DNA from: Bacteroidota bacterium | GTDB lineage: Bacteria; Bacteroidota; Bacteroidia; Chitinophagales; Chitinophagaceae | Assembly: GCA_026391455.1 (NCBI GenBank) | Contig: JAPLEH010000021.1 | Coordinates: 44,706 to 108,705 of the forward strand | Direction: 5' to 3' | Length of the DNA stretch: 64,000 nucleotides | Shown: positions 44,315-53,956 of the stretch, piece after piece | Numbering within the stretch: position 1 is the first letter of the stretch | How the letters are laid out: each line of letters starts with the position of its first letter | Made by a program: the position numbers and the translations under genes | The notes under the pieces: generated by a model | Seen by the model: the letters and a program-made list of their open reading frames with translations, nothing else | Databases searched by the model: none | What the model was told of the DNA's origin: nothing

Positions 44315-44344
44315 AAAAGCCGGTCGCCAATGCGACCGGCTTTT
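44315..44344 (-). terminator. Intrinsic terminator of the gene at 44361
   Basis: AAAAGCCGGTCGC-CAAT-GCGACCGGCTTTT, a 13-bp perfect stem with T-tract on the minus strand. Confidence 0.92.
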
Positions 44345-44360
44345 AAAAGATCTCAATAAA

Positions 44361-44570
44361 TTAACCCAGCAAACCGCTGGCTTTGTCTTTGATCGTATCA
44401 ATTACATTGCCTACGGTACCTGCATTTCCGGCGAGAAATGATTCCACCTGACCGCCGATACCTCCGGGCATTTTATCTTTTATAAAGGATACTACTGTTT
44501 CCACAGCCGATTTTGCCTGTGATTCAGAAATACCTGCTTTCGCTGTTACTGTTTTGATTAATTCTTCCAT
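44361..44570 (-). CDS. Small helical protein (DUF2267/DUF2780-like)
   Basis: 69 residues from ATG 44570 (MEELIKTVTAKAGISESQAK); the in-frame ATG two codons earlier is equally possible. AGISESQAKSAVETVVSFIK then DKMPGGIGGQVESFLAGNAG shows the helix-turn-helix repeat of small DUF2267/DUF2780-like proteins. Function unknown, soluble. It has its own strong terminator and a TATCTTTG box at 44607-44614. Confidence 0.72.
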   Translation of the reverse strand: MEELIKTVTAKAGISESQAKSAVETVVSFIKDKMPGGIGGQVESFLAGNAGTVGNVIDTIKDKASGLLG

Positions 44571-44671
44571 GGTCAATTAAATTTTATGTTGGGAATATTT
44601 AAAGGGCAAAGATATTTCTTTTGCGCATTCAAGAAGGGATTGTGAATAAACTTATGACACGTTAATCCTGA

Positions 44672-45130
44672 TTATTTTTTCAAAATGTCTGCTATTATCT
44701 GAAGATGATGCTTCGTGTGAAGTGTAAAAACCCGTAACGACTGCTTCTTTCGCAGATCGCCAAATACCGGGTGTGTGAAATACTTGTCAGGTGCCAATTG
44801 TGCTATCAACGCCGCTTTTTGCCGGGCTTTTTCAAACAGGGGTTGTAAGGCGGTATGATCCGAATCAGCCGGAGGCCGTACAGATTCCGGGGCTTTGGCC
44901 TTGCCTCTGGGAAATTTTCCGATGGCAAATATAATGGTTCGTTTAAAATTAAAAGAGCTTTTGAAATTGGCAGGATCGGAATGTTCCACCGCTGCGATCA
45001 TTTTGATCATGGCCAGTAAACTATGTTCGATATGCCAGCCGACAGATACGCTGGAAACGGACTCCTTACTGCTGGAAACATAAGGAATTTTACTCTCCAG
45101 TTCGTCTATCAATGAGGTGATTGAGTTCAT
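44672..45130 (-). CDS. DUF1569/DinB-like protein
   Basis: 152 residues. SVSVGWHIEHSLLAMIKMIA (about 28-47) and HPVFGDLRKKQSLRVFTLHT followed by KHHLQIIADIL match DUF1569, a four-helix DinB-fold family with a His metal site; the H-x-x-H-like His residues (HIEH, HTKHH) are present. Such proteins are putative metal-dependent hydrolases or thiol transferases. Stand-alone. Confidence 0.85.
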   Translation of the reverse strand: MNSITSLIDELESKIPYVSSSKESVSSVSVGWHIEHSLLAMIKMIAAVEHSDPANFKSSFNFKRTIIFAIGKFPRGKAKAPESVRPPADSDHTALQPLFEKARQKAALIAQLAPDKYFTHPVFGDLRKKQSLRVFTLHTKHHLQIIADILKK

Positions 45131-45206
45131 TAAAAATATTTGTGTAAAAATAAGTAAATGTGAATCCGCACATCAATTTAAAGCCGATTGACTGTAATTA
45201 CAATAA

Positions 45207-46298
45207 TCAATAGGTGATCTGTCGCGTAACAACATCGAAAAGTTTGCCGGAAAAATAATTTTCCTTTCTGACCCAGTTACCTTTTTGGTCGAAGGTGTAT
45301 TTGACCATCTCTTCACTATCAATACATTTCTTACTGATGCAATAGCCCTGTTCGTTGAAAAGATGTATGCAATGTTGCATGTTGTCAAAGCCCTTTATCT
45401 CTACCCGCACAATTTTTTTTCCGGCATAGGTCAGATAAAAATGAAGTCTGTTGTAATTGTTTTTTACCCTGATCAGTTTATTTTCCTGGTCATAATAGAA
45501 ATAATATTCAAACACCGCTTCATTGGTATAATCCTTTGTATATTTATATACTACGTTTCCTGCCTTATCCAATCGGATGATCGTATGCTGAATTGTATCC
45601 GTGGTGGCAGCAATCCGCTCCGTGGTAAAACCTGCGCGTGGCCGCAGCAGTGTCCGGGTAATGACATGTAATGACGGGTACTTTGTTTCAAACATAAAGG
45701 GTTCCGGCAATTCGCCAAACCGGGGGTTGTAACGGAGTACGAAATAAGCAGAATCGTTGTACTGGTGTGCAATTATTTTTACACCACTTTTTATCTGTGC
45801 GGCGGTATAATTCGTACCAAAATAGCGGGTGGTGGAACTTCCGTTTTCAGTCATCTGCGCACTATCGAGTCTTGTACCTGTATGGAAGTATTTTTCAGTG
45901 TACTGCAGTTTACCAAAGTTATACGACTCCGTTACCAGAGGCAATTCATCCTGATAGGTGCGAATAATATGTCCGTGGCGTGAAACCATTTCATGGCGGA
46001 TGAGCCGGTAGTGGATGGAGTCAAAATAGTACACTTCCTTCCGGATCGTGTCTGGTTTAAAGCGCGTACGCTCTTCATGATAATTTGCGTTCTCTACCTG
46101 GCAAACGATCATTTTTTTATACCGAACAGAATCAGAGATGGTAATCCGGAGCAGGTGATGGTACAAACCATCATCATCAGGCAAAATCTGTTCCAAGGGA
46201 TTATATTGATTATCAAAACCAATGAGGTAATCAGTATAATGTTGACTGTATGCTTTGGTGAAGAATAAAAAGCAGAATAAGAGCAAAGAAAAACGCAT
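45207..46298 (-). CDS. Secreted protein with YD-like repeats, unknown
   Basis: 363 residues with signal peptide FSLLLFCFLFFTKAYSQ. The C-terminal half has short repeats of the YD/RHS-like type (LDKAGNVVYKYTKDY; YYDQENKLIRVKNNYN; FDQKGNWVRKENYF), as in many uncharacterised Bacteroidota secreted proteins. No toxin, lipobox or sorting domain. Function unknown. Confidence 0.72.
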   Translation of the reverse strand: MRFSLLLFCFLFFTKAYSQHYTDYLIGFDNQYNPLEQILPDDDGLYHHLLRITISDSVRYKKMIVCQVENANYHEERTRFKPDTIRKEVYYFDSIHYRLIRHEMVSRHGHIIRTYQDELPLVTESYNFGKLQYTEKYFHTGTRLDSAQMTENGSSTTRYFGTNYTAAQIKSGVKIIAHQYNDSAYFVLRYNPRFGELPEPFMFETKYPSLHVITRTLLRPRAGFTTERIAATTDTIQHTIIRLDKAGNVVYKYTKDYTNEAVFEYYFYYDQENKLIRVKNNYNRLHFYLTYAGKKIVRVEIKGFDNMQHCIHLFNEQGYCISKKCIDSEEMVKYTFDQKGNWVRKENYFSGKLFDVVTRQITY

Positions 46299-46497
46299 GA
46301 AAAAATTTATCCTGTAAAAATAAGAACTTACAGGTTATTTGTAAAATCTACGGGGTGTACATCCCGGATAGAGTTAGTACAACATACTCATTAATCGAAC
46401 TGCTTTTATTGGAGTTACAAAAGACTTTGATTTGCCTGACCGGAAAAGCCCGGATCATCAATAGCGGGTTACATCTCATAGCTTATATAAACAGGCG

Positions 46498-46540
46498 TAA
46501 AAAAAATGTGCCGGGCAATCCGCAGATTGAGCCCGGCACA
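46498..46540 (-). terminator. Intrinsic terminator of the T9SS type A cargo gene
   Basis: TGTGCCGGGC and GCCCGGCACA (10 bp) with a run of eight T on the minus strand, about 11 bp past the stop codon. Confidence 0.88.
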
Positions 46541-46551
46541 TTTCGAATCGT

Positions 46552-47643
46552 TTATCGCTTTATCAGCTTGGCTGTTTCAACATGCTGTTTATCTGAAAAG
46601 TATTTCACAATATAAATTCCAGCGGCAAGCCGATTAATATGCAGTTGCGTTTGCAGGGTAAAGGGGGCCACATTCACCTGTTGATAAATGGTACCATCTA
46701 TACCGGTTATAGTTATCATACCATTACTGGTGGCCTGGCTGTGCTGTACCGTTACCATATCTGTTGCGGGCATGGGATACAGCTGTATGGTTGTTTGGCT
46801 ATCCACTTTTGAGAATACCCGTATTACAGGAGTGTATTTGCTTCTGCCATCGATATCCGTATTTTTTACCCTGAAATAGGTAGTGGCAGCTTTTGGGCCG
46901 TAATAATCGAGTGTATACAGTGATTTTCCGGTAGCCAGTACAGAGCCGGCCGTTTCAAAGCGGGTGCCGTCTAAACTCATTTCAAGGGTATAGTTTCGCA
47001 CATTCGTTTCCTCGGCCACATTCCATAGCAGTTTAATTGATTCATCGGGGTTTCTGCGGGCTACAAATCCCATGAACGTTACGGGCAGCGCAATATTGAT
47101 TGCTCCCTGCGACAGATCATCAAAAATGATATTGCCGATCTGGTTAAGCCGGAAAGAAAATTCATAGCGAATAGGTCTTCCTGCTTGCAGGTCTGCATCG
47201 GTGAGCTGGAGGCAAATGGTACCGGAAAGCGAAGGCAATGTTGTCCAAACTGGTCCGTTGGCAGTAGATGCCAGTACTTCCAGCGGTGAGCCTATCACCG
47301 CCGAAATGACCCGTACCCGGTATTCTGCACCAACTGGTGCTTCGTAGCGAAAACCAATGATAAGGCTTCCCTCTGTACCCTGGGCATATACCGGTGAAAT
47401 AAGACTGGCACTGCGGACCGTTAAGCCGCTTGTTTCTTTTTCCACTCCGGCAGCAGCATCCCAGTTAAAGGTAACATCGTCGGAGCTTGAATAAATACTG
47501 GGCGAACTGAATCCTTCATCGCTGGTGTTGAAATTCCGGAAAGGAAAACAGCCGGTGGAATTGGTAACTACAGTGGGGCTTTGTGACCAACCGGTCATTG
47601 CGGTAAGTAAGAGTACGGAGGTGAGTAAAAACTTTTGCATCAT
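46552..47643 (-). CDS. T9SS type A sorting-domain protein
   Basis: 363 residues. Signal peptide MMQKFLLTSVLLLTAMTGWS. A beta-rich N-terminal half is followed by LPVTFMGFVARRNPDESIKL and LLWNVAEETNVRNYTLEMSL, a fibronectin-like domain common before T9SS tails. The C-terminus IQLYPMPATDMVTVQHSQAT to LAAGIYIVKYFSDKQHVETA, then KLIKR, is the type A secretion/sorting domain. Targeted to the cell surface; cargo function unknown. Monocistronic with strong terminator. Confidence 0.9.
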   Translation of the reverse strand: MMQKFLLTSVLLLTAMTGWSQSPTVVTNSTGCFPFRNFNTSDEGFSSPSIYSSSDDVTFNWDAAAGVEKETSGLTVRSASLISPVYAQGTEGSLIIGFRYEAPVGAEYRVRVISAVIGSPLEVLASTANGPVWTTLPSLSGTICLQLTDADLQAGRPIRYEFSFRLNQIGNIIFDDLSQGAINIALPVTFMGFVARRNPDESIKLLWNVAEETNVRNYTLEMSLDGTRFETAGSVLATGKSLYTLDYYGPKAATTYFRVKNTDIDGRSKYTPVIRVFSKVDSQTTIQLYPMPATDMVTVQHSQATSNGMITITGIDGTIYQQVNVAPFTLQTQLHINRLAAGIYIVKYFSDKQHVETAKLIKR

Positions 47644-48363
47644 TAGTATTTTGATTGTGATGACCGGTGGTCTGATTGACTACCGATCCGAGCCGGCATT
47701 CCGAAGTAGCAGGTAAATGCCTGTGTACAAGAGGGAATTACGGCTATATAAGTAATACAAAGTTGTACCTGTAATGGGCGTGAACTGTTACAGCTTTAAT
47801 ACGATAGATTATAAGATTATCACATCAGTGGATGAGCATCCGTACTTAATGTAAAATGGAGAAGCCCTTTTATACGTCTGGTTAAAACATCCCAGAAAGA
47901 TAAGTGATGATGATAGAAGAAATAACCGGGATAAAGCAGCTAAATTATTCCCTTTTGTCTGTGGGGATCATATTTTCCTGCAGCAAGCTAAAATCAAAGG
48001 GTATAGCTCAGTTACTTTCTGGCCCGGGTGCTCCCGGCTGATTTTCAGCAAAGCCTGGTTGAATGTACTGAACAGCATAAATCCCCGTTTATCCTCCATA
48101 CGGGTTTCCCTTTCATGAATCAGTCTGCAGACAAAGGATGAATAAGATGGACAGTAATACAACTTTCATTAAATGTAACAGATTAAGTACTACTGATCAA
48201 ATGGACTGTGAAATCTTTCAGGAAATCCCCATTAAATTATTTGAAATTTTGGAGATAATATGAAAGAATGTTAATTAATTATAAAATGGTCAGTAAACAA
48301 GATCCGATTACTCTAAGTTATAATCCATGTGGAAAAGCCCCCCTTAATAACATGCATCCCCTT
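47644..48363. other. 720-bp spacer, AT-rich, no convincing gene
   Basis: It marks the switch to the AT-rich block. A 64-codon frame at 47968-48162 has no recognisable motif or supporting context. Nothing else is seen beyond AT-rich DNA. Confidence 0.5.
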
Positions 48364-49083
48364 TCAGAAATTAAAATCCTTCATTACTTCTTCCATTGCT
48401 TCCTTATCTTCATCTGTTTTAAATATTATTCGGATAACGATTGTATAATCATTGTAATTCATATAGCCGAGCAGCATTTTCCTTCCTGTATTAGTTTCAA
48501 CAGCCTCTAAACACTTAAACTCATGACCCAGTAATAGATGACGATAAAATTGATTATTCTGTAAATCTTCCGGCCGGGTATGAAAATAGGCGTCCCAGGT
48601 CATTCCGATGGTTAAGAGCCTTCGCATTGATTTCTTGATAAGATTCTCAGTATCTTTCTTTCCAATTAGCAATGAAATTTGCCTGGAACATTCCTTAGTC
48701 CATAACTTCCGCTCGGTGGTGTCTGTTGAATAGTATAAACTAAGGAGATGAGTAGGGCCGGCTGGCATACCCATACTGCTAACTGTAACAAAACGAATAT
48801 CCAATCCTGAAATTTTTCCTATTAAAACACGTTTCAGGTTCCTGTCTGCCAGATTATTTATCCTGTAATGGGGAAATCCAGTTCCGATTTCAGGGTTTTC
48901 CAGAAAAAAATAGTTGGGAGGAATTTTAAAATCAATGCCAAGCGATTCATTATGATATATCCGCAAAGAGTCAACATACCCTGAATCGAATCGGGGCTCC
49001 ATCATTTCCGAAGAAGAAACTTTTTTTTCTTTACAAGAAAGAAGTGAAAATAGAATAAGGATAAGGATAAAAAGTTTCTGCAT
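48364..49083 (-). CDS. Lipoprotein, unknown
   Basis: 239 residues from ATG 49083 (MQKLFILILILFSLLSC), chosen because it gives a complete lipobox signal (LLSC); the 34-codon upstream extension has no family support. Mature part has SLRIYHNESLGIDFKIPPNY and LLLGHEFKCLEAVETNTGRK. No domain recognised. AT-rich compared with the housekeeping genes. Confidence 0.7.
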   Translation of the reverse strand: MQKLFILILILFSLLSCKEKKVSSSEMMEPRFDSGYVDSLRIYHNESLGIDFKIPPNYFFLENPEIGTGFPHYRINNLADRNLKRVLIGKISGLDIRFVTVSSMGMPAGPTHLLSLYYSTDTTERKLWTKECSRQISLLIGKKDTENLIKKSMRRLLTIGMTWDAYFHTRPEDLQNNQFYRHLLLGHEFKCLEAVETNTGRKMLLGYMNYNDYTIVIRIIFKTDEDKEAMEEVMKDFNF

Positions 49084-49240
49084 TGTTCGTTTTACAGCAA
49101 AGATTATCTTTTTTTTGATATTGTGGTATTCTGTCTTCCGGATAATACTGAAGTATACGACTATTTTCCCGGGATGGGTCATCAACAGGCTGCAATGAAA
49201 TATACTTCATAAGAATATCGGGAAAGGAAGATTGCTTTTT

Positions 49241-50692
49241 CTATAGCTTTAGTCTGCGATAGGCGAAAGCTATCCAATCCTTTATGTTTCTGGGTATATA
49301 TACATCGGGTTGTACTTTATCCCTGTCAATCGAAATACCTTTATCCAGCCAATTATTCCTTGATGTAGGAAAAGTAAGCGATATAACGGGACAATTCATT
49401 TTTTTTGTCACTACATTTCCATAATCAATGGAGCCAGCCGAATTTTCTCCCATAATTACAACCTTATCACTCTGCCTTGCCAAAATCGTAAATAATTCAC
49501 CGCTGCTGAAAGTATTACTGTCTATTAATATGACAATCTTTTCCGGGTAAACCGCTCTTTTTTCAAACCGGATCGTATCTGCAATATTATTCTCGTTATC
49601 CCAATGACCAAACTCACCAAAATGAGTTTTTGTTACAGCAAATAAACTATCATATACCCGTTTCTTTTCCTTTGGCAGGCTCTCTATATAATCCTTAACA
49701 TAAGTATTATACCAATGACTGAAATTATCTTCTGTAAGCCTTGAAAACTCACTGTACCAGACAATGGGTTTTGTATAAAGAAATGGCAGCAGCGTATTCC
49801 CCACCCTTACATCTCCACCCTCGTTATTTCTTAAATCAATAATCCAGTACTTTATCGCATCAAGCCTGGACTGATATTTCTTTAATAGCAATTGTACAAT
49901 ATCCGAATTTTCACTGTAAAAGTTGGGAAAAGTCCAAACAGCGAGGTCGCTGTGAGGAAAAGTTAATTTTGGGTTTGTAGGGTTGGTTTCTAATGAATAG
50001 TCATCCAATGAAATGTTGTCTACGGGTTCTGGAAAGACCCTTGACATTATCAGGTCTTTGGCATCTAATATATTCTTATAGACTATACTTTTATTTTCGA
50101 TAGATGTGCTTTTATCTCCCGAAATAAACTTAAGAACATAATCCTTCTTGCTGCCTTTTACTATCGTAAACTTAATTTCCCCTGACGACCAATTCTCATT
50201 CTTTGATTTAATAATAATCCCATTATATAAATTGTAATGTTCCCGGGATTTAATAACCCCTATTCGATAGGTTTCATTCTCCCATATTCCTTCAAACTGA
50301 TTCAACACACCTTTTTTATGAAAATAAGCCATCATTTCACTTTCACTCATTTCAAGCTTTCTGACCACCACAGGCCCGTTCTCGTTTTTTTCAGCTGTTG
50401 GTGTCTTTTTAAAATTCAAATGCAAATGTCCGTCGTGGAAATAGTCAACGTATTTTTTGATTTCCTTAAAACACAAACTGTCAATTGTTATCGACCTGAC
50501 ATTTAAAGAAATCTGACTTTGCAGTTGATTGAATTTGGCTTTGTCAAACTGTTTAATTTTATCAAACCATCCCGCATAGTTATTTTCAATGTTATATTTC
50601 ACACGCTGAAAAATGGTATCACAGTTGCATTGCTGACTGAAGGATTTGGCGCTAATAAGGAATAAAGAAACAACGATCAGAAATCTGTTCAT
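49241..50692 (-). CDS. Secreted S41-family peptidase
   Basis: 483 residues with signal peptide FLIVVSLFLISAKSFSQ. IIDLRNNEGGDVRVGNTLLP and VILIDSNTFSSGELFTILAR, then GENSAGSIDYGN and FPTSRNNWLDKGISIDRDKV, are the S41 (C-terminal processing/tail-specific) catalytic core; the nucleophile is a Ser in NTFSSGE. The N-terminal ~230 residues are a variable, probably substrate-contacting region. Works in the periplasm or outside. AT-rich gene. Confidence 0.88.
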   Translation of the reverse strand: MNRFLIVVSLFLISAKSFSQQCNCDTIFQRVKYNIENNYAGWFDKIKQFDKAKFNQLQSQISLNVRSITIDSLCFKEIKKYVDYFHDGHLHLNFKKTPTAEKNENGPVVVRKLEMSESEMMAYFHKKGVLNQFEGIWENETYRIGVIKSREHYNLYNGIIIKSKNENWSSGEIKFTIVKGSKKDYVLKFISGDKSTSIENKSIVYKNILDAKDLIMSRVFPEPVDNISLDDYSLETNPTNPKLTFPHSDLAVWTFPNFYSENSDIVQLLLKKYQSRLDAIKYWIIDLRNNEGGDVRVGNTLLPFLYTKPIVWYSEFSRLTEDNFSHWYNTYVKDYIESLPKEKKRVYDSLFAVTKTHFGEFGHWDNENNIADTIRFEKRAVYPEKIVILIDSNTFSSGELFTILARQSDKVVIMGENSAGSIDYGNVVTKKMNCPVISLTFPTSRNNWLDKGISIDRDKVQPDVYIPRNIKDWIAFAYRRLKL

Positions 50693-50928
50693 AAGTTTTG
50701 GGTGCTTTTAAATTGAGAAATCAAAAATATTAAAAAGGAGGATGCGAAATAGTTTATTGTCAGTACCGCATTGAGTTATTGAATTTACTAAGCGAAATAA
50801 ACAACTATTTCTTCAACGCGACTATTTTATACCATAAATTAAATATTATTCTACAGATACTAAACTTTCAGTTACGTAAATCCATCTAGCTTGTTTTCTT
50901 ACGCCTCCAAAAACACTCTTACATACAC

Positions 50929-51038
50929 CAACAAAAAAAGCCCCCCTGTATCAGGGATCTTTTCACTTTTAGTTATTCTCTTTTACTTCACTTCCTCATA
51001 CGGCACATCCGTCTCATTATCACCGGCAGCAGAAGGTT
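50929..51038 (-). pseudogene. Duplicated 3' end of dnaK with terminator
   Basis: On the minus strand this reads [18 protein letters not shown] then stop, against DnaK's ending [15 protein letters not shown]. The last 42 nt differ at 4 positions, mostly synonymous. Past the stop, an A-tract and GATCCCTGATACAGGGGGGC-type hairpin match the dnaK terminator. No upstream dnaK sequence is present, so it is a fragment. It is in the same orientation as dnaK, 3.7 kb downstream of its 3' end. Confidence 0.85.
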
Positions 51039-51044
51039 CAATAC

Positions 51045-51215
51045 TTACTTTTCTGCTGCCCATTTATGAACCAGCTTTTTAGTAAATGTCTTCGCTTCTG
51101 CAACTGAAAGTAGCCTTGTAGGCTTTGAAACATGCGTGGCTTTATTTTGTAATACCAGGTATTCTTTCTCTGGCAGCAAAACGTATTTTTTATTTTCAAT
51201 AGTAATTTTCGTCAA
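51045..51215 (-). CDS. Orphan antitoxin-like small protein (TTG start)
   Basis: 56 codons from TTG 51215; no ATG is available and a stop lies eight codons upstream. The product has TKITIENKKYVLLPEKEYLV then LQNKATHVSKPTRLLSVAEA and ends KLVHKWAAEK. This resembles Phd/YefM-like or related small antitoxins of Bacteroidota: an N-terminal beta hairpin with 'PEKEYxxL' and a charged C-terminal helix. No toxin gene follows, as the next DNA is the dnaK fragment. It may be a remnant. Confidence 0.5.
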   Translation of the reverse strand: MTKITIENKKYVLLPEKEYLVLQNKATHVSKPTRLLSVAEAKTFTKKLVHKWAAEK

Positions 51216-51313
51216 ATAGCAAATATTAATAAATTATTTAAACAGGCTTTTTAGCAAGAGCTTAAGAAAAAAAATAAAACGACTTTTATCCTTTTTAAGC
51301 TATACCTATAATC

Positions 51314-51832
51314 TTAAATCTCCTTTTTATGAATCATACAATAATATTTGGGGTCGCAATCGGAAACATTACAACCACCCAGATAAAGTAACCCCTTTTT
51401 TGCCCTTGCCAGCGTTTTCTTTCGGGGTAATCCATATACGATCTTTACAATATTATCCGAATGATTAAAGGGGCATTGTGGTTTAGCCTTTTTGTCATAA
51501 ACAAATCTGCAAAGTCCCGGATAAATAATCACCAGGTTTATTGTTGAATCCCGAGTAATAATTACGCTATCAATGAAAAGCTTTCTGGCTCTGGATTGAA
51601 AAGAAGAAATTTCAATCTTATACAGGCCTTCTTCCACATCTTTAATGGTATAAACCCCATTTGAGATAACGGTGGCTGTTGGGCCAAATGTCTTTCCTTT
51701 TTGCAGATAGACATTTAAATAATAAGGCTTTATGGTGTCTGTAATCGTAATATCAAACTTAATAATGCCTGTCTGTGCTGTTGTATCAACGCACAAACCT
51801 AAAATGATGGATATGACTATTACTTTAATCAT
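51314..51832 (-). CDS. Secreted beta-sandwich protein, unknown
   Basis: 172 residues with a signal peptide (VIVISIILGLCVDTTAQ). GVYTIKDVEEGLYKIEISSF resembles a carboxypeptidase-regulatory-like strand pair. The second half is Cys-rich (CRFVYDKKAKPQCPFNHSDN; GGCNVSDCDPKYYC). Function unknown. AT-rich. Confidence 0.65.
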   Translation of the reverse strand: MIKVIVISIILGLCVDTTAQTGIIKFDITITDTIKPYYLNVYLQKGKTFGPTATVISNGVYTIKDVEEGLYKIEISSFQSRARKLFIDSVIITRDSTINLVIIYPGLCRFVYDKKAKPQCPFNHSDNIVKIVYGLPRKKTLARAKKGLLYLGGCNVSDCDPKYYCMIHKKEI

Positions 51833-52045
51833 CCGGATTAACAGGCTATCTTATTATTGTACTTGTGATATAAACTAAAAGGGGTTGAAAATTGCAAAAC
51901 GGATTCTGGCCCCTTTAATGGAGTTGCCTAACTGAAGTTTGGAATTAAAGCACAAATTTTCTAATCGGATACGGCTGGTATACATAGCTTTTATTGGGAG
52001 CCTGCCTATATCAGGAAAACCAGTGAGGCTACTGTATCTATAAGG

Positions 52046-52510
52046 TCAGTGTGGCTTGTTAGCTGAATTACTGATTTTTAAAATTGGCCTGCGACCACAG
52101 ATTTTCATTATTTCACCCTTATTGTTTGAAATGAAAACGTTATCAAAGAAAAAACAATTTAGCTGTTCTAAATTCTTACTAATCATATGTAACATTCGGG
52201 GAGAAAAACGGGTTCCTTTAGCAGTTGCAGAATCGATATCCTCACCGGATGGCGGAATATAAAAAAGGTCGAACTGGATAAGCGTAAATGTAACCAGCTT
52301 GTCTTCGTTATAAGTGTAGGCGCAAACCTTAGTATAATAATCTGCCGCGAGCACTCTTTGTTGGCCTGGAAGGTCACCTGCGCAAACTCTTATTACCAGG
52401 TTTGTAGTATCGAAATCAGCAGTAACCGCAGCCTGATGCTGGGCATTTGCAAGCAATGCAGACAACATTACCAGCAAAAGCTGACTTATATATTTATAGC
52501 TGCTTGTCAT
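52046..52510 (-). CDS. Secreted GldM C-domain-like protein
   Basis: 154 residues from ATG 52510 (MTSSYKYISQLLLVMLSALL), the start of the signal peptide. VLAADYYTKVCAYTYNEDKL, then VTFTLIQFDLFYI and ATAKGTRFSPRMLHMISKNL, and a final FISNNKGEIMKICGRRPILK fit the GldM C-terminal (D4) domain pattern: a kinked Ig-like sandwich with 'G-x-F-S/T-x-x-M' and an 'I-x-x-x-x-G-x-x' strand. No TM motor segment. Tentative call based on pattern, not a database. Confidence 0.55.
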   Translation of the reverse strand: MTSSYKYISQLLLVMLSALLANAQHQAAVTADFDTTNLVIRVCAGDLPGQQRVLAADYYTKVCAYTYNEDKLVTFTLIQFDLFYIPPSGEDIDSATAKGTRFSPRMLHMISKNLEQLNCFFFDNVFISNNKGEIMKICGRRPILKISNSANKPH

Positions 52511-52595
52511 AAAATCAAAAAAAGATTGACCGAATCCCTGAGGCAATTGCACCGCTAATTGAGAACAAATGCAGGTTCATTGGTTCACATCCTGC

Positions 52596-53717
52596 TCAAC
52601 TTAATAATTCAATTATTTCTTTATTACCCCTTGCTGTGGCCAGACTAATTGCCGTATGCCCATCTGCTTCAATACTTTTATCAGCCCCATTGATCAGCAG
52701 TAATTGGACTAGCTCTATATGCCCCATTTCAGCAGCTCGGTGCAATGCGGTAAACCCCCGGTTATCCCTTTCATTTACCAAAGCGCCTGATCCCAGAAGA
52801 ATTTTACTTTGCTCCAGTTTATTAGACTGAACTGCATTCATCAGTGCTGTGGCTCCCTGTAAAGACTTAACATTGGGATCGGCTCCCAATTCCAGTAATC
52901 TGCGCAAGGAGTTGGTACTTTCTGCAGCAAGAGACCAATGCAAAGAAGCCAATCCATCGCCGGCCAGTGAGTTTATATTTATACCTAGCCGGATGTATTG
53001 CTCAATTTTATCAATTTCTGATTTTGCCACAGCAATATGTAACAAAGAATGGGTACGCAGTTTTCCTGTTGCCGGTGCTTTAAATTTTTCGTCAAAGGTT
53101 CCTATATGTGCCATATTTCCATAAGACGAAAATGCCCATAGGCCTGCATCTCTGGAATTTGTCCCGAGCTCTTTTGGCAAAGGCGCAGGAACAGTCTCTC
53201 CTATTGCGTGACTGATTAATAAGAAATTCAATACGGCGTTCGTGAAATCGGCTGATTCGTTATCAGTAAATGCTCCGGTAATTTGCTCAACCATTAATTG
53301 ATTATTCGCCTGTTTTGTTTTAGCAACCACAAATACTTTTCTTAACCAACTGCGTACAAAAATCAACTGATCGCCATCAAAATAAATAGCCCATTTATGC
53401 TCCATCGTATCGGGTACAAATAAAACCCCGGGTGCCAGATAGCCATCAATGGGCAGAATGACTGTTGATGGAATTGTTCTATTCAAATCCGGTTTATGCC
53501 CCCAAAATGAAGTGCCATCTTCCGCACTGTATGAAATAGCGTTGTGAGCCATTTGCGGATCCGTAGAAGTGGAGACCATTGTCTGGCTGATTGGTCTTAA
53601 ATCCAGCAGCCTTATTCCCCATTGATTATCCGAGGCCTCGATCCAGGGCAGGTTTTCATCTGCATTCGTTGTTGCTTTCTTTTTACCTGTATTAAATAGT
53701 TTCTTAAAAAATGACAT
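52596..53717 (-). CDS. Ankyrin-repeat protein
   Basis: 373 residues without a signal peptide. The first ~220 residues have no recognised domain (ILPIDGYLAPGVLFVPDTME). Five ankyrin repeats fill 225-373: LLHIAVAKSEIDKIEQYIRL, LASLHWSLAAESTNSLRRLL, ATALMNAVQSNKLEQSKILL, FTALHRAAEMGHIELVQLLL and TAISLATARGNKEIIELL. Ankyrins bind proteins; bacterial examples can be immunity or scaffold proteins. In the AT-rich block. Confidence 0.85.
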   Translation of the reverse strand: MSFFKKLFNTGKKKATTNADENLPWIEASDNQWGIRLLDLRPISQTMVSTSTDPQMAHNAISYSAEDGTSFWGHKPDLNRTIPSTVILPIDGYLAPGVLFVPDTMEHKWAIYFDGDQLIFVRSWLRKVFVVAKTKQANNQLMVEQITGAFTDNESADFTNAVLNFLLISHAIGETVPAPLPKELGTNSRDAGLWAFSSYGNMAHIGTFDEKFKAPATGKLRTHSLLHIAVAKSEIDKIEQYIRLGININSLAGDGLASLHWSLAAESTNSLRRLLELGADPNVKSLQGATALMNAVQSNKLEQSKILLGSGALVNERDNRGFTALHRAAEMGHIELVQLLLINGADKSIEADGHTAISLATARGNKEIIELLS

Positions 53718-53956
53718 AATACATTTTTTCGATTCATTAATTTATTCAATTAATCTTTCCCATAATGCCCGGCTGAAACGATGAATTATTTTTCTAAACA
53801 AGGACACAGGTATAGTTTAATTAATTACGATAAAGTTAGCTATATAGCTTAAAAAAAATGCAGAAACGGGAACCCGATCCCAACAAAGCTATTGAGCAGG
53901 CAGTACAATTTTAGCTCCATCTAACCCTTTTGAAAACTATCCGGTAACGGGAAAGA

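Noticed and set aside
47968..48162. 64-codon frame on minus
   Set aside because: No family pattern, no promoter or terminator support; AT-rich spacer.
50891..51082. 63-codon frame on plus
   Set aside because: Antisense to the dnaK tail fragment and antitoxin-like ORF.
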